64,000 bases of DNA from Pseudomonadota bacterium (GCA_021811235.1 JAJZPG010000010.1:4747-68746); one strand, 5' to 3'. Positions 49,934-59,069 are shown, counted from the stretch's first letter. Made by a program: numbers and translations. The notes: generated from the letters alone by a model not told the origin.

Positions 49934-50055
49934 GGGGCACTCCTCGGGAATGGATGACGAATGGTGTTTGACCGTATTGTCGATTTATAGCGGCTTGCCG
50001 GTAAATAGTAGCTCCGGCCCATCGCTGCTGGGCCGTATGCACAGGCCACAAATGA

Positions 50056-50079
50056 AAAAGCCCGGTTGCCCGGGCTTTT
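50056..50079 (-). terminator. Terminator after soxA
   Basis: Arms aaaagcccgg (50056-50065) and ccgggctttt (50070-50079) around ttgc, with an extra A on the left that extends the T-run on the minus strand. It lies 20 bp after the soxA stop and before soxB, so it ends or reduces soxXYZA transcription. Confidence 0.88.
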
Positions 50080-50098
50080 CGCGCGACGGAGGTCCGGA

Positions 50099-50944
50099 TT
50101 ACTTGCGGAACACCGAGGCTTTCATCGGCATGCCGTTGGACAGCGCGGAGTGGAAATACTCCAGGTTGTTCATGGTGGTGCCGCCTTGTGCGGGAGGCAC
50201 GGCGCGCACCTGCTTGAAGCAGCCGTCATAGCGCTGTTGCAGGGTCACAAGGCTATCGCCGCCACGGAACACCGGCCAGTGCACGGCGTGGCCGACGGCG
50301 GGCGAGATCAATTCCGAGCGCAGGCGGGTGCCGGCGTTCTGCACGTGGCAGTTGGCGCAGGCGAAGTTGAGCTGGCCCTTGCGGGTGAAGAAAGTCTTCT
50401 TGCCGTCTTCGTACGCAGCCATCGCCTTGGGACCTTCGACCTTGATGTTCATCAGCATGCCGTCCGACAGCGTGCGCATGTACGCGGTCAACACGCCCAT
50501 GGTCTTCATGTCGTTGATCTTGAAGGCCTCCTCACCGTTGGTGGTGCGGCAGTCGTTGATGGCATCCTGCAACGTCACGACCTTGCCCTTGGCGTCGTCG
50601 AACATCGGGTAGTTGCCGGCGATCTGCTTACCGCCGTTGGGTAGACAGCTGGCGTAGGTCTTGCCGTTCTTGAACGGGGTCTCCCACATCTTGCGGCCTT
50701 TTTCGATGTCGGCTTCAAAAGGGGGGAATTCCATGATCGCGTCGTACTGGGCCTTGCTGTCCGCATCGAACGCCAGTGCGCCGTAGACGTAATCCTCAAG
50801 CTTGACGTCGGGATATTTGGATGTGTAGTACTTGATGAATTCCTGCCGATCGGCTTCGGGCGAGGCGTGTGCCGTCGCGGCGCCCAGCGCAATGCCCAGA
50901 CCAGCCATCCCTGCCAGCAGTTTCATAATGAGTTGTTGTTTCAT
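50099..50944 (-). CDS. soxA: L-cysteine S-thiosulfotransferase subunit SoxA
   Basis: Periplasmic cytochrome c subunit that with SoxX oxidatively attaches thiosulfate to the SoxY cysteine. The 281 residues have a Sec signal peptide ending AHA. One heme site, CANCH, lies near residue 195. The N-terminal half has only an isolated Cys (YASCLPNGGK), so this is the monoheme SoxA type. The active-site Cys is in RYDGCFKQVR. The start at 50944 follows ggagga; an ATG four codons upstream lies before this site and is rejected. Confidence 0.95.
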   Translation of the reverse strand: MKQQLIMKLLAGMAGLGIALGAATAHASPEADRQEFIKYYTSKYPDVKLEDYVYGALAFDADSKAQYDAIMEFPPFEADIEKGRKMWETPFKNGKTYASCLPNGGKQIAGNYPMFDDAKGKVVTLQDAINDCRTTNGEEAFKINDMKTMGVLTAYMRTLSDGMLMNIKVEGPKAMAAYEDGKKTFFTRKGQLNFACANCHVQNAGTRLRSELISPAVGHAVHWPVFRGGDSLVTLQQRYDGCFKQVRAVPPAQGGTTMNNLEYFHSALSNGMPMKASVFRK

Positions 50945-51013
50945 GCCGTCCTCCATAAACCTGATGAATGAAGCGGGAGCGGGGCTTGGCGCCCCGCTCG
51001 TGTGTTGCCTGAC

Positions 51014-51328
51014 TCAGCCGATGGTGGCTTCGGCGGTGTTCTTGTCGCCCTTGTTGTCGGCCCAGCTGACGACGACCTTGTCGCCGGCCTTCACGCCCTT
51101 GACCTTGAAGCCGAGGTAGGGGTTCTTGGACACGCCGCCGCTCATGCCGGCTTCCAGCACCTTGGCGCCGTTGACGGTGGCGTTCACTTCGGTGATGTAG
51201 TGGGCGGGGACCAGCTGTCCGGTCTTGGCGTCTTTACGCAGGCCGGTTTCCATCGGGTGGTTCATCAGCACTTTGACGTCGGCGACGTCGCCTGCCATGG
51301 TGGCACGGATACGCATGGGTTCAGCCAT
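51014..51328 (-). CDS. soxZ: Sulfur-carrier chaperone SoxZ
   Basis: A 104-residue immunoglobulin-like subunit of the SoxYZ sulfur carrier. MRIRATMAGDVADVKVLMNHPMETGLRKD and the LEAGMSGGVSKNPYLGFKVKGVKAGDKV block are conserved. It has no signal peptide and is exported with Tat-targeted SoxY. It lies between soxY and soxA. Confidence 0.96.
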   Translation of the reverse strand: MAEPMRIRATMAGDVADVKVLMNHPMETGLRKDAKTGQLVPAHYITEVNATVNGAKVLEAGMSGGVSKNPYLGFKVKGVKAGDKVVVSWADNKGDKNTAEATIG

Positions 51329-51379
51329 TTGGCTTTCCTTTCCTGAATATGAATGTTGGGAGGTCGCGGGCGGGATCGA

Positions 51380-51847
51380 TCAGCCGCCGCAGCCGCCAAT
51401 GGTGACCTTCACTTCCTTGGCCGCCGTGTAGGACTTGCCGCCGGCCGTCACGACAGCACGGATCAGCGAGGTCTGGCCCATCTTGATGCGGGTCGACACA
51501 TAGCCCTGGGCGCCGCCGGAAAGGTTGAAGTCGGCGACCAGCGGGGTCGCGTTCTTCTCGGCGATGATGGCGATCATCGAAGTCCCGGCGATGCCGCTGG
51601 TGACTTCCACCGGCACGACCGCGCCGTTTTCGGCGATGTCCGGTGCCTTGATGGTGATGCTCTTGGAATCGGCAGGTGCCGAGGCACCCATGTTTTTCAG
51701 GACGTCACCGACGCTCTTGGCCTCGAAGGCGCTGCGCGGTGCGGCAGCCAGCGCCTGGGTCGGCTTGAGCAGACCGGCGGCCACGGCCACAGCCACGGTG
51801 CCGGCGCCGGCGGCGCCTTTCAGTACGTTTCTACGAAGTGCATTCAT
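51380..51847 (-). CDS. soxY: Sulfur-carrier protein SoxY
   Basis: A 155-residue carrier that holds the sulfur substrate on the Cys of its C-terminal swinging arm. The protein ends VTIGGCGG exactly, the invariant SoxY terminus. A twin-arginine signal (LRRNVLKG) leads export of the SoxYZ pair. It stands between soxX and soxZ in the same transcript. Confidence 0.97.
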   Translation of the reverse strand: MNALRRNVLKGAAGAGTVAVAVAAGLLKPTQALAAAPRSAFEAKSVGDVLKNMGASAPADSKSITIKAPDIAENGAVVPVEVTSGIAGTSMIAIIAEKNATPLVADFNLSGGAQGYVSTRIKMGQTSLIRAVVTAGGKSYTAAKEVKVTIGGCGG

Positions 51848-51883
51848 TTGGGCATATCTCCTGGTTGAAAATGCAGTGGTCTC

Positions 51884-52255
51884 TTATAGACCGTAAACGA
51901 AATCGGTCACTTTATCGATTTCCTGTTCCGTCAGCACGCCATGCTTGCCGAACGGAATCATGCTGGAAGCGGGGTTGAAGGCGGTGGCATCCCAGATCTG
52001 GGCGCGCAGCTTGGCCTTGTCGGGGTAGCGGGCGCTCATGGCGATCAGCGGCGGACCGTACAGGCCGGTGGATTCCGCATCCGGCACTGTCGGCATGCCG
52101 TGGCAGGCCAGGCAGTTGCCCTTGACGCGGTTGAACGCGATGTCCTTGCCGGTTTCTTCCTTCTTGGGCGCGGCCGCATTCTGGGCCAGCACACTCCCCG
52201 ACAACATGATCGCGCTGATCGCGCAGGCCGCTGCTACTTGATGAAACTTTCGCAT
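51884..52255 (-). CDS. soxX: Cytochrome c subunit SoxX
   Basis: A 123-residue monoheme cytochrome that pairs with SoxA. The signal peptide (about residues 1-24) ends VLA. The heme site CLACH is at residues 48-52, and the distal Met ligand is probably in ASSMIPFGKHG. The start at 52255 was chosen because aggagg lies six bases upstream; an ATG two codons earlier abuts that sequence. It is the first gene of soxXYZA; the promoter should lie in the 200-bp gap before bepA's 3' end. Confidence 0.95.
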   Translation of the reverse strand: MRKFHQVAAACAISAIMLSGSVLAQNAAAPKKEETGKDIAFNRVKGNCLACHGMPTVPDAESTGLYGPPLIAMSARYPDKAKLRAQIWDATAFNPASSMIPFGKHGVLTEQEIDKVTDFVYGL

Positions 52256-52457
52256 GGTCATCCTCCTGATTTTTGAAGTGGTGATGAAAGCGCCTGCCGC
52301 GTGATGTGCAGTGAACGCTATCCAGTGATGGATGAAACGAAGCATAGTGGAATTAGTTTTTGCCATGCAAGGCCACCCGATGTTTTTTTGCGTCAAAGCC
52401 GCAGGGTAAATTCCTACCAGCTGTGCCGCGCCAGCACTGGATTTGGGGCAGTGCGGG

Positions 52458-53876
52458 CTAGTTCTTGCGCTGCGCCTTCTCGATTTCCTGCCATTCGCGG
52501 CGGCGCGCCTCGGCGGCCGACATTTCGTGAAAGCCGCCGTCGCCGGCCTTGAGGCCCAGCGTGATCTGTTCGAGCGCGGCCACCAGATTGCCGCTCAGGG
52601 CGAGGGCTTCAGCCTGGGCGCGATGGCTCTGCAGGCGATGCCCGAGCTGGGCGTGGGCCTGGGCGGCCAGCCGCCACAGGCGGCGATCGAGCGGATACAG
52701 GGTCAGCTGTTTGTCCGCCCGCGCCAGCGCGTCGCTGTTGCGTCCGGCGTTGAGCAGCGCGGCGATATGGCCGTACTGCAGGGGGCGATAGCCGGGATAG
52801 GCTTCGCTCCCGGCCTGAAAGCGCTGCAGCGCGAGCCCCGACTGGCCGGCGGCCAGGGCGGCGCGGGCCGCCAGCTGTTGGATCATCGGGTGGCTCGGCT
52901 TGCCGGACAGCAGCTTCTGCACTTCGGTCTCGGCTTCCTTGAACTGGCGCGCGCGCACCAGCGCGGCGGCGAGGCCGTAGCGCGCGGCGGTTTCGCTGCT
53001 GTAGCGCTTTTCCTTCAAGGCGGCACGCGCGGCCAGCACCGCGTCCTGCGGGCTGCCTTCCTGCGCGCGCAGGCGGGCCCGCACCAGCTGGAAATCGAGA
53101 CTGTCCTCCACCTGATGGTAAGGCGCCGCTTCGCTGCGCGATTCCATGTCGGCGATACGATCGCTGGTGAGCGGGTGGGTGCGCAGGTAGGCCGGCGCGC
53201 TGGTGTCGTAAAAGCGGTTGGCGCGCTGCAGGCGGTTGAAGAAGCCGCTCATGCCGCGCGGATCGTAGCCGCCCCGGGTCAGCATCTCGTAGCCGAGGCG
53301 GTCGGCCTCGCGTTCATAGTCGCGGCTGTAGTTGAGCTGGTTCTGGATCGAATAGGCCTGGGTGGAGGCGATCGCCGCGCTCGCCACGTTGGGATTGGAG
53401 CGCGACGCCAGCAGCGCCAGCGCGAGCGCGGCCATGGTCGGCCAGTAGCTCTGGCTCTGCGCAGCGACCATGCGCGCGATGTGGTCCTGGGTGACGTGGG
53501 CGATTTCGTGGGCGATCACGCTCGCCAGCTCGGATTCGCTCTGTGCTGCGAGCAGCAGCCCGGTGTGCACGCCGATGTTACCGCCCGGCATGGCGAAGGC
53601 GTTGATGCTGGGATCGCTGACGACGAAGAAGGTGAACTCGCGCTGGTTGCGGCTGCTGACCGAGACCAGCTTGTAGCCGAGCTGGTTGAGGTAGCTCTCG
53701 ACTTCCGGATCGTCCAGGTAGCGCGGGTCGGCGTAGACGTCGCGCATGATGGCGCGCCCCAGCGCCTGCTCTTCCTGGTCGGAGAAATACTGGCGCGACA
53801 CCTCGCCCAGATCGGGCAGGTCGGCAGCAAGAACCGGCTGGACGGCCAGGGTGAACGCGAGCAGGGTACGCAGCAT
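52458..53876 (-). CDS. BepA/YfgC-type periplasmic M48 metallopeptidase with TPR domain
   Basis: A 472-residue exported protein: signal peptide (about residues 1-18), M48 zinc protease domain with VIAHEIAHVTQDHIAR (HExxH near residue 126) and a third ligand in the ADRLGYEML region, then a TPR domain from about 300. E. coli BepA acts as chaperone and protease in assembly of outer-membrane LptD. That role fits the lpt genes in the window but is inference. It is divergent from moaC; the shared upstream region holds an inverted-repeat element. Confidence 0.93.
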   Translation of the reverse strand: MLRTLLAFTLAVQPVLAADLPDLGEVSRQYFSDQEEQALGRAIMRDVYADPRYLDDPEVESYLNQLGYKLVSVSSRNQREFTFFVVSDPSINAFAMPGGNIGVHTGLLLAAQSESELASVIAHEIAHVTQDHIARMVAAQSQSYWPTMAALALALLASRSNPNVASAAIASTQAYSIQNQLNYSRDYEREADRLGYEMLTRGGYDPRGMSGFFNRLQRANRFYDTSAPAYLRTHPLTSDRIADMESRSEAAPYHQVEDSLDFQLVRARLRAQEGSPQDAVLAARAALKEKRYSSETAARYGLAAALVRARQFKEAETEVQKLLSGKPSHPMIQQLAARAALAAGQSGLALQRFQAGSEAYPGYRPLQYGHIAALLNAGRNSDALARADKQLTLYPLDRRLWRLAAQAHAQLGHRLQSHRAQAEALALSGNLVAALEQITLGLKAGDGGFHEMSAAEARRREWQEIEKAQRKN

Positions 53877-53955
53877 CAGCAGGCGGGAATGAGGGCGGAC
53901 GACGGCATTTCGATTAGGATGCGCGGATTATCCACAAGGTTCCCTGGGGCGCGTA

Positions 53956-54101
53956 AATGAATAAATTGGGCATGCGTTGTTGCGTATTCGGGATGGGTGC
54001 AAGGCGCGAGGCGTGGCGAATGGTTGTTCCATTTGCAAGCCTTGCAACGCAGCAGCCGCCCGAATACGCTGCAACCCCAGCGTATGCCCAATTTATTCAT
54101 T
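53956..54101. repeat. 146-bp terminal-inverted-repeat (MITE-like) element
   Basis: Perfect 18-bp terminal repeats: aatgaataaattgggcat (53956-53973) and its reverse complement (54084-54101). The similarity continues inwards (gcgtattcggg on the left at 53982-53992, cccgaatacgc on the right at 54059-54069), and the middle has tgcaaggc...gccttgca arms. It carries no gene. It lies in the divergent promoter region of bepA and moaC, ending 14 bp before the moaC start. Confidence 0.75.
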
Positions 54102-54115
54102 AAACGAGCCCTAAC

Positions 54116-54607
54116 ATGAGCGAATTCACCCATTTTGACGAACGCGGCCGCGCCGTCATGGTTGACGTGGCGGGCAAGGACGACACCCGGCGCGTGGCCG
54201 TGGCGAGTGGCCGCATCCACATGTTACCCGATACCCTAGCCCGCATCCTGGAGGGGCAGGCCGCCAAGGGCGACGTGCTCGGCATCGCCCGCATCGCCGC
54301 GATCCAGGCGACCAAGCGCACCGCCGAGCTGATCCCGCTGTGCCATCCGATCGCGCTGACGAAGGTCGGCGTGGAATTCAGCCACGACTCGGCCGGATCG
54401 TGGATTGCCTGTGCGGTGACGGCCGAGACCGTCGGCAAGACCGGGGTGGAAATGGAGGCGCTGACCGGCGTGTCGGTGGCCTTGCTGACGATCTACGACA
54501 TGTGCAAGGCGGTCGACCGCGGCATGACGATAGGCGACATCCGCCTGCTGGAGAAGCAGGGTGGGCGCTCCGGACACTGGCGCGCGCCGTCCGCGGAAGG
54601 CGTCTAG
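54116..54607 (+). CDS. moaC: Cyclic pyranopterin monophosphate synthase MoaC
   Basis: Catalyses the second step of molybdenum-cofactor synthesis, with MoaA. The 163-residue protein has the family blocks [35 protein letters not shown] and [19 protein letters not shown] with the catalytic Asp and Lys region. The product is needed for the molybdenum enzyme SoeA encoded 1.5 kb downstream, though moaC serves all Mo enzymes. moaA and other moa genes are not here. Confidence 0.97.
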   Translation: MSEFTHFDERGRAVMVDVAGKDDTRRVAVASGRIHMLPDTLARILEGQAAKGDVLGIARIAAIQATKRTAELIPLCHPIALTKVGVEFSHDSAGSWIACAVTAETVGKTGVEMEALTGVSVALLTIYDMCKAVDRGMTIGDIRLLEKQGGRSGHWRAPSAEGV

Positions 54608-54677
54608 TCATAACGTCATCTTTGTGCCGCCGCCGCACTGCGGCAAGATGGTCGCGTGTAAGGTGACGGGCAAGCGT

Positions 54678-55373
54678 ATGCGGGTGTGGGGATTCCTGTT
54701 GTTGGGGCTGTGGGCGGCGGTTGCGCGCGCAGGCATGCCGGACTACCAGGCTTTCCCGGCGGCGGGCGAGCGCCTGCTGCTGTGGATGGCGTCCGAACGC
54801 GGGCGCACCGCACCTGAACTTGACGCGGCGGAGCGGCTGGCGGCACAGGGCGTGGAGGTGTGGTCGCTCGATTCCGTCAGTGCCTATTTCCTGCCGCAAT
54901 TGCCGAGCAGCATGGACGCGGTGCCGGTGCCTGATCTGGCGGACTGGCTGCGTGCCGCGCACGCAAGCGGCAAACGGGTTGCGGTGGTCGCCGTGGCGCG
55001 GGCGGCAGTGCCGCTGCTGCGGGCCGCCGCCACGCTGGATGCGGCCGGCCGGCAGCGCCTGTGCGTCATGCTGCTGTATCCGAATCTCTACACCGTGGCC
55101 GAGCCGCTTGCCGAGCCCGCCTACCTCGATCTGGGCGATCTGGGCGGCCTGCAGGTGCGGGTGTTGCAGCCGCGCCGCTCGGCAGCCACGCCCTGGCTGG
55201 CGGGCTTGCTCGACCATTTGACGCAGCAGGGCGCGACGGCCAGCGGCACGATCCTGGAAAACCTGCGTGAAGGCTGGTGGGCGCGCGAAACGCCGACCGA
55301 TTTTGAACTCGCCGAGAGCCGTCGCATGGAGGGGCTGCTGCTGCGCGAACTCGATACCTGGGGATGCAAATGA
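54678..55373 (+). CDS. Periplasmic hypothetical protein
   Basis: A 231-residue protein with a signal peptide (RVWGFLLLGLWAAVARAG). The mature part alternates predicted strands and helices like an alpha/beta-hydrolase or Rossmann fold (GVEVWSLDSV, RVAVVAVARAAVPLL, RLCVMLLYPNLYTV), but no catalytic Ser-His-Asp set is visible. It is not recognised further. Its stop overlaps the start of the following TlpA-like gene, so the two are a co-translated pair. An ATG at 54648 is an alternative start. Confidence 0.72.
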   Translation: MRVWGFLLLGLWAAVARAGMPDYQAFPAAGERLLLWMASERGRTAPELDAAERLAAQGVEVWSLDSVSAYFLPQLPSSMDAVPVPDLADWLRAAHASGKRVAVVAVARAAVPLLRAAATLDAAGRQRLCVMLLYPNLYTVAEPLAEPAYLDLGDLGGLQVRVLQPRRSAATPWLAGLLDHLTQQGATASGTILENLREGWWARETPTDFELAESRRMEGLLLRELDTWGCK

Positions 55374-55888
55374 AACGAGTGCTGATGGGCTTGGTCGTGG
55401 GCCTGTTGCTGTCGGCCGGCGCGCAGGCGGCCGGATTCGAGGCGCGTGCGGCGACGCCGGCGCCGGCGCTGCGCGCAACCGATCTGAAGGGCGTGCCGAA
55501 GACGCTCGCGGACTATCGGGGCAAGGTGGTGCTGCTCAATTTCTGGGCGTCATGGTGCCCGCCGTGCCTGCGCGAAATGCCGTCGCTGGAGCGCCTGCGG
55601 GCGAAAATGGCGGGACGGCCGCTGGAGATCGTCGCGCTCGACAGCGCGGAGACGGCGGAGGAAGTGAATGCCTATCTGGCGAAGATGCAGCTCGGATTCC
55701 CCATCCTGCTCGACCCCGACGGCAGCAATACCAAGCGCTGGAAGGTGTTTGCCTTGCCGACCACGTTCCTGCTGGACCCGGAAGGCCGGGTACGCCACGT
55801 GCTGACCGGGCCGACCGAATGGGACGAGGGCGAGGCGCTGGACGTGATCGAGGTCATGCTCGGCGAGGCCAGGATTTCAACCCGATAG
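55370..55888 (+). CDS. TlpA/ResA-family thiol-disulfide protein
   Basis: A 172-residue periplasmic thioredoxin-like protein. Signal peptide of about 20 residues, then an AhpC/TSA-like fold with redox motif WASWCPPCLREMPSL and cis-Pro FALPTTFLLD. Such proteins reduce apocytochrome c or maintain thiols; a SoxW-like role near sox and soe is possible but unproven. The ATG at 55370 overlaps the stop of the previous gene; another ATG two codons upstream is possible. Confidence 0.88.
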   Translation: MKRVLMGLVVGLLLSAGAQAAGFEARAATPAPALRATDLKGVPKTLADYRGKVVLLNFWASWCPPCLREMPSLERLRAKMAGRPLEIVALDSAETAEEVNAYLAKMQLGFPILLDPDGSNTKRWKVFALPTTFLLDPEGRVRHVLTGPTEWDEGEALDVIEVMLGEARISTR

Positions 55889-56107
55889 ATATGTTGAGTT
55901 GGGGCGTTTAACCCCTCAGAAAATAAGGAATTTTATTAGCCGGGCTTATAGGCATATCAGCCATTTTGCTTGCCAGGCTGGCGGCTGACCGTGCAAAATA
56001 GCAGCATATTCGGAATGTTTAATATAAGCCGTCCCCGCAGCATCCAGTGCTGATGCGCTGGCGCTGCTTCCAGCAGTCACCTAGTGTTATATCCGGGTAG
56101 GGAAAGC

Positions 56108-56129
56108 GCGGCTCCTGTACAGGAGCCGC
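56108..56129. promoter_or_regulatory. Perfect 22-bp palindrome upstream of soeA
   Basis: The core ggctcctgtacaggagcc is self-complementary, and the symmetry extends two bases on each side with no spacer. It lies 29 bp before the soeA start codon. As RNA it would be a strong hairpin in the 5' leader; as DNA it is a good dimer operator. The rest of the 269-bp gap is AT-richer and presumably carries the soe promoter. Confidence 0.6.
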
Positions 56130-56157
56130 CGGGGGCAATTTTGGACCTAGAGACCGC

Positions 56158-59034
56158 ATGAACGCCAAGATCAAACTCGAAAATCACGATGCGCAGGAAA
56201 TCAAGTACACCACGTGTTACATGTGTGCCTGCCGCTGCGGCATCAAGGTGACGCTGGAGGACAACAAGGTCCGCTTCATCCAGGGCAACCGCAACCACCC
56301 CACCAACCAGGGCGTACTGTGCGCCAAGGGTTCGGCCGGCATCATGAAGCAGTACTCGACCGCCAAGCTGACCCAGCCCCTGATGAGGAAGCCCGGCACC
56401 GAGCGCGGCGAAGGCGTGTACGAGGCGATCACCTGGGAGCAGGCGCTCGACATCCTGACGCCCCGTCTGGAGGAAATCCGCTCGACCGACCCGTCGAAGC
56501 TGGCCTTCTTCACCGGCCGCGACCAGATGCAGGCGCTCACCGGCCTGTGGGCGCAGCAGTTCGGCACCCCGAACTGGGCAGCGCACGGCGGCTTCTGCTC
56601 GGTCAACATGGCGGCGGCGGGGCTCTACACCATCGGCTTCTCGTTCTGGGAATTCGGCGCGCCCGACTGGGACTACGCCAAGTACTTCATCATGTGGGGA
56701 GTGGCGGAAGACCACTCGTCCAACCCGATCAAGATCGGCCTCGAAAAGCTCAAGCGCAAGGGCGGCAAGTTCGTCACCGTCAACCCGGTACGCACCGGCT
56801 ACTCGGCCATCGCCGACGAATGGCTGCCGATCAAGCCCGGCATGGACGGCCTCCTGGCCATGTCGATGGTGCACGTGCTGCTGAAGCACGAAAAGTTCGA
56901 CTATGAATTCCTGGTGCGCTACACCAACGCCTCCTGGCTGGTGGTGCAGACCCCGGGACAGAAGGGCGACGGCCTGTTCCTGCGCGACGAGAACAACCAG
57001 CCGCTGATCTGGGACCTGGAGAAGGAAGCGTTCAAGAACGGCATGGACGGCGACATCGCTCCCGCGCTGTTCGGCGAATACGTGGCACCCGACGGCCGCC
57101 GCGTCAAGACCGTGATGTCGCTGGTGGCCGAGCGCTACCTCGACGCGCGCTACGCACCCGAGAATGTGGCCCTGGAAGTCGGCCTGCCGGCCGAGACCAT
57201 CGAGCGCATCGCGCTGGAAATGGCGCACGTCGCCTTCCAGGAAACGGTCGAACTGCCGATCGAATGGACCGACGTGTGGGGCCGCAAGCACGACAAAGTC
57301 GTGGGCCGCCCGGTCGCGATGTACGCGATGCGCGGCATCTCCGCCCACTCCAACGGCTTCCACGCCTGCCGTGCGGTGCACTTCATCCAGATGCTCCTGG
57401 GCGCGCTCGACGCGCCGGGCAATTTCCGCGCCCGCGCGCCGTACCCGAAGCCCATCCCGCCGCACCAGCTGCCGGAAAACAACATCGACATCATCAACGC
57501 GCCGAACACCCCGCTGTCGCGTCCGCCGCTCGGCTTCCCGACCCGTCCGGAAGACCTGGTGGTCGACGAGTTCGGCAACCCGCTGCGCATCGACAAGGCG
57601 TATTCGTGGGAGGTCCCGATCGCCTCGCACGGCCTGATGCACATGGTCATCACCAACGCGACCAACCACGATCCCTACGCGATCGACACGCTGATCCTGT
57701 TCATGGCCAACATGGCGTGGAACTCGACCATGAACACGTCGAACGTGCAGGACATGCTGCGCGCCAAGGATCCGGAAGAGCCTGGCGAGTACAAGATCCC
57801 CTTCCTGGTGGTGGTCGACGCCTTCCATTCGGAGATGACCAACTTCGCCGACCTGATCCTGCCGGACACCACCTATCTGGAGCGCCACGACTGCATCTCG
57901 CTGCTCGACCGTCCGATTTCCGAGCCGGACTCGGCTGCCGACGCGATCCGCTATCCGCTGGTCAAGCCCGACCGCGACGTGCGCCCGTGGCAGGAAGTCA
58001 TGGTCGAGCTTGCCTCGCGCCTGAAATTCCCGGCGTTCACCAATCCGGACGGCTCGCGCAAGTTCAAGGACTACCCCGACTTCATCGTCAACTACGAGCG
58101 TTCGCCCGGCATCGGCTTCCTCTCCGGCTGGCGCGGCAAGGACGGCACCAAGTCGCTCAAGGGCGAGCCGAATCCGAAGCAGTGGGAAAAATACATCGAG
58201 AACCAGAGCTTCCATGCGCACCACTGGCCCGACAACCAGAAGTACATGCGCTACGCGAACAAGGACTACCTCGACGTCGCGGCCGACGCCGGCTTCGTCG
58301 GCAAGGTCGAGCCCATCATCATGCAGTTCTATTCCGAGCCGCTGCAGAAGTTCCGCCTGGCGGGCCAAGGGCTGTACGACGGCCCGCAGCCGAACAACCA
58401 GGTCGACCGCGAGCGCCTGGTGAAATACTTCGACCCGCTGCCGTTGTGGTACGAACCGCTCGAACAGCAGCGCGTCGATGCGAAGGAATACCCGTTCTTC
58501 GCGCTCACCCAGCGTCCGATGTTCATGTACCACTCGTGGGACTCGCAGAACGTGTGGCTGCGCCAGATCATGGCGCAGAACTACATGTACATGAACGCGC
58601 GCAAGGCGGCGGAAATGGGCATCAAGGACTTCGATTGGATCTGGGTCGAGTCGCACAACGGCAAGATCCGCTGCCAGGTGAAGACGATGGAAGGCACCCA
58701 GGAAGACACCATCTGGACCTGGAATGCCATTGGCAAGCAGAAGGGCGCCTGGGGCCTGAAGGAGGACGCGTCCGAAGCGACCAAGGGCTTCCTCCTGAAC
58801 CACCTGATTTCCGAACTGCTGCCGGAAAAATCCGGCGAGCGCCGCGTCACCAACTCCGACCCGGTCACCGGTCAGGCTGCGTGGTTCGACCTGCGCGTGA
58901 AGATCTGGAAAGCGGCACCGGGCGAGACCGGCTCGTGGCCGCAGTTCGACGTGCTCAAGTCCTACCCGGGCGACGAGCGCTACGAGCGCCCGAACGTGTT
59001 GCGCTACGACGCCCGCAGCCACGAAAAGAATTGA
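56158..59034 (+). CDS. soeA: Sulfite dehydrogenase molybdopterin subunit SoeA
   Basis: A 958-residue molybdopterin oxidoreductase of the DMSO-reductase family, catalytic subunit of the SoeABC complex that oxidises sulfite to sulfate at the cytoplasmic face and feeds electrons to quinone. Cys20, Cys23, Cys27 and Cys55 bind a 4Fe-4S cluster. There is no twin-arginine signal, in line with a cytoplasmic enzyme, unlike PsrA or PhsA. The cofactor-binding MGD domains follow. Next are soeB (35 bp) and soeC (28 bp). A polysulfide reductase relative is the main alternative. Confidence 0.88.
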   Translation: MNAKIKLENHDAQEIKYTTCYMCACRCGIKVTLEDNKVRFIQGNRNHPTNQGVLCAKGSAGIMKQYSTAKLTQPLMRKPGTERGEGVYEAITWEQALDILTPRLEEIRSTDPSKLAFFTGRDQMQALTGLWAQQFGTPNWAAHGGFCSVNMAAAGLYTIGFSFWEFGAPDWDYAKYFIMWGVAEDHSSNPIKIGLEKLKRKGGKFVTVNPVRTGYSAIADEWLPIKPGMDGLLAMSMVHVLLKHEKFDYEFLVRYTNASWLVVQTPGQKGDGLFLRDENNQPLIWDLEKEAFKNGMDGDIAPALFGEYVAPDGRRVKTVMSLVAERYLDARYAPENVALEVGLPAETIERIALEMAHVAFQETVELPIEWTDVWGRKHDKVVGRPVAMYAMRGISAHSNGFHACRAVHFIQMLLGALDAPGNFRARAPYPKPIPPHQLPENNIDIINAPNTPLSRPPLGFPTRPEDLVVDEFGNPLRIDKAYSWEVPIASHGLMHMVITNATNHDPYAIDTLILFMANMAWNSTMNTSNVQDMLRAKDPEEPGEYKIPFLVVVDAFHSEMTNFADLILPDTTYLERHDCISLLDRPISEPDSAADAIRYPLVKPDRDVRPWQEVMVELASRLKFPAFTNPDGSRKFKDYPDFIVNYERSPGIGFLSGWRGKDGTKSLKGEPNPKQWEKYIENQSFHAHHWPDNQKYMRYANKDYLDVAADAGFVGKVEPIIMQFYSEPLQKFRLAGQGLYDGPQPNNQVDRERLVKYFDPLPLWYEPLEQQRVDAKEYPFFALTQRPMFMYHSWDSQNVWLRQIMAQNYMYMNARKAAEMGIKDFDWIWVESHNGKIRCQVKTMEGTQEDTIWTWNAIGKQKGAWGLKEDASEATKGFLLNHLISELLPEKSGERRVTNSDPVTGQAAWFDLRVKIWKAAPGETGSWPQFDVLKSYPGDERYERPNVLRYDARSHEKN

Positions 59035-59069
59035 ACCGCCCAGCCAGAATATAAAGACGAGAGAGCATC

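Noticed and set aside
52256-52457. Sigma-54 site in the sox promoter region (tggaattagtttttgc)
   Set aside because: The GG-to-GC spacing is one base too long and the orientation is away from soxX.
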